This document shows, one piece after another, positions 43,594-44,637 of a DNA stretch of 44,637 bases. Below the pieces are notes generated by a model that did no database searches, was not told the DNA's origin, and was given only the letters and a program-made list of their open reading frames with translations. The DNA is from an uncultured Pelagibacteraceae bacterium (GTDB lineage: Bacteria; Pseudomonadota; Alphaproteobacteria; Pelagibacterales; Pelagibacteraceae), in assembly GCA_902587295.1 (NCBI GenBank), contig CACIKS010000007.1, positions 1-44,637 on the forward strand. The letters run 5' to 3'. Every line of letters begins with the position of its first letter. Within the stretch, counting starts at the first letter, position 1. The position numbers and the translations under genes were made by a program.

Positions 43594-44637
43594 ATTTTAA
43601 AGCCTTTATAGGTTCAATTTTAGTTACTGCTATTGAAGGAAATAATGAAGCTAAAGATGAAACAATAATAGAGAATGAGGAAATTAATAATATTGATTTT
43701 GGATTTAATTCACTAGGCATTTCACTTAAAAAATAAATATCTTCAGGGAATATTTGCAAACCTAGTGTCATTGAAAGGAATTGTCTTATCTCCTCAATAT
43801 AAAATGAAAAAGTAACCCCAAAAATTACTCCTGCAATTGTAGCAAGAAAACCTATTAAAAAACCAGTTAAAAAGAATGATTTCACAATTGATTTTTTGGA
43901 TAACCCTAACGATTTAAGTATGGCAATTTCTTTGGTTTTATTTTTAATAAGGATTGTTAAACCAGAAATAATATTAAATGCAGCAACAACAATTATTAAT
44001 GTAAGAATTAAAAACATAACATTTCTTTCGACTTTTAGAGCTGAAAGAAATGATTTATTTAAATCAGACCAACTATTGACGTAAAAATTTGAATTATTTT
44101 TTTGTATAATAGATTTATACTTGTCTGCGTTGAGAGGGTCTTTAAGGAAGATTTCTAAGCTAATATCATCTTTATTTTTTTCAAAGAAAGAAAGAGAATC
44201 TTGGAGATTAAAAAATGAAACATTCCTATCAAATTCATAAAGGCCGCTATTAAAAACTGCTGCAATTTTAAACGAAGATTGTTTAGGAATAGCACCAAAA
44301 GGAGTAGATACAGAAGAAGATGACATTATGTTAACTCTATCACCGACAACAACGCCTAGTTCAATGGCTAGATGTTTTCCAACAATTATTGTTCCATTTA
44401 CAAAATTTGATAATTCACCATCTATTATATTTGAATTAAATAGTTCAATTTCTTTTTTTTTTTGACTATCTATACCTCTAATCAAGACGCCTTTTGCAGA
44501 CTCATTCCTCATAATAACTGCTTCGCCATTATAGGTTTTTATTATTTTTAAGTTTGGAAATTCTTCTTTAATGTTCCTGTAAATGTTATCGGTTATTAAA
44601 TTTCTATAAGGTTTTACAGTTATGTGTGGATTAAAAC
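43586..44637 (-). CDS. lolC: LolC/E lipoprotein-release permease (5' end outside window)
   Basis: About 350 residues are visible. The frame remains open from the internal Met at 44512 up to the window end, where it reads FNPHITVKPY, so the true start is beyond. The visible part has a periplasmic MacB-like domain (GTIIVGKHLAIELGVVVGD through about residue 200) and three C-terminal FtsX-type helices (MFLILTLIIVVAAFNIISG, GFLIGFLATIAGVIFGVTF and SILLISSFSIIVSSLASLF) with the cytosolic loop KTKEIAILKSLGLSKKSI. The end PIKALKYE is typical of LolC/E. Alphaproteobacteria often use a single LolC/E protein here, so a subunit name is tentative. Confidence 0.9.
   Translation of the reverse strand, partial: FNPHITVKPYRNLITDNIYRNIKEEFPNLKIIKTYNGEAVIMRNESAKGVLIRGIDSQKKKEIELFNSNIIDGELSNFVNGTIIVGKHLAIELGVVVGDRVNIMSSSSVSTPFGAIPKQSSFKIAAVFNSGLYEFDRNVSFFNLQDSLSFFEKNKDDISLEIFLKDPLNADKYKSIIQKNNSNFYVNSWSDLNKSFLSALKVERNVMFLILTLIIVVAAFNIISGLTILIKNKTKEIAILKSLGLSKKSIVKSFFLTGFLIGFLATIAGVIFGVTFSFYIEEIRQFLSMTLGLQIFPEDIYFLSEMPSELNPKSILLISSFSIIVSSLASLFPSIAVTKIEPIKALKYE

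Overview
This window is a gene-dense, very AT-rich chromosomal segment. Gene content and order point to an alphaproteobacterium. The Lys/Asn/Ile-rich proteins, near-zero intergenic spacing, PAS-less NtrY and many shortened proteins fit a streamlined marine lineage such as SAR11 (Pelagibacterales). That placement is inference from synteny and composition; no rRNA gene is present to test it. I found no tRNA, rRNA, CRISPR array, insertion sequence or prophage. No non-coding stretch exceeds about 115 bases, so nearly every base is coding or regulatory.

Layout. (1) 1-6454, minus strand: a GpsA-like dehydrogenase (cut by the window start), trkH, trkA, ntrX and ntrY (K+ uptake and a two-component system). 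(2) 6500-8611, plus: ispDF fusion, pgpA and a CinA C-terminal amidase. (3) 8594-15011, minus: ratA/COQ10-like, lipA, ftsB, eno, kdsA, pyrG, secG and tpiA. (4) 15074-24207, plus: a PpiD/SurA-like foldase, trpE-trpG-trpD-trpC, lexA, gltX, then umuD-umuC. Both lexA and umuDC carry an exact GAAC-N7-GAAC alphaproteobacterial SOS box. (5) 24259-26116, plus: a RimK-like ATP-grasp ligase, a compact TPP riboswitch, and a THI5/NMT1-like protein that has no signal peptide. (6) 26119-39384, minus: envelope and translation genes lpxB, msrA, an aldose sugar dehydrogenase, lpxI, lpxA, fabZ, lpxD, skp, bamA, dxr, cdsA, uppS, frr, tsf and rpsB. rpsB has a folded leader with a likely pseudoknot over its ribosome-binding site. 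(7) 39497-44637, minus: dnaE, lolD and lolC/E (cut by the window end).

How the parts fit. Regions 3 and 6 join isoprenoid (ispDF, dxr, uppS), lipid A/KDO (lpxA, lpxB, lpxD, lpxI, kdsA), phospholipid (cdsA, pgpA) and outer-membrane assembly (skp, bamA, lolCD) functions. This is a conserved housekeeping backbone. Against the usual proteobacterial order several genes are missing from their slots: pyrH between tsf and frr, rseP between dxr and bamA, the pyruvate dehydrogenase genes between ftsB and lipA, and ntrBC next to ntrYX. Two exported redox enzymes have been inserted between lpxI and lpxB.

The most unusual part is 24.2-26.1 kb: a TPP riboswitch directly controlling a cytosolic THI5-like protein next to an uncharacterised ATP-grasp ligase. 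This is a candidate thiamin-pyrimidine acquisition or salvage system. The SOS circuit (lexA, umuDC) and the rpsB leader are the clearest regulatory features.
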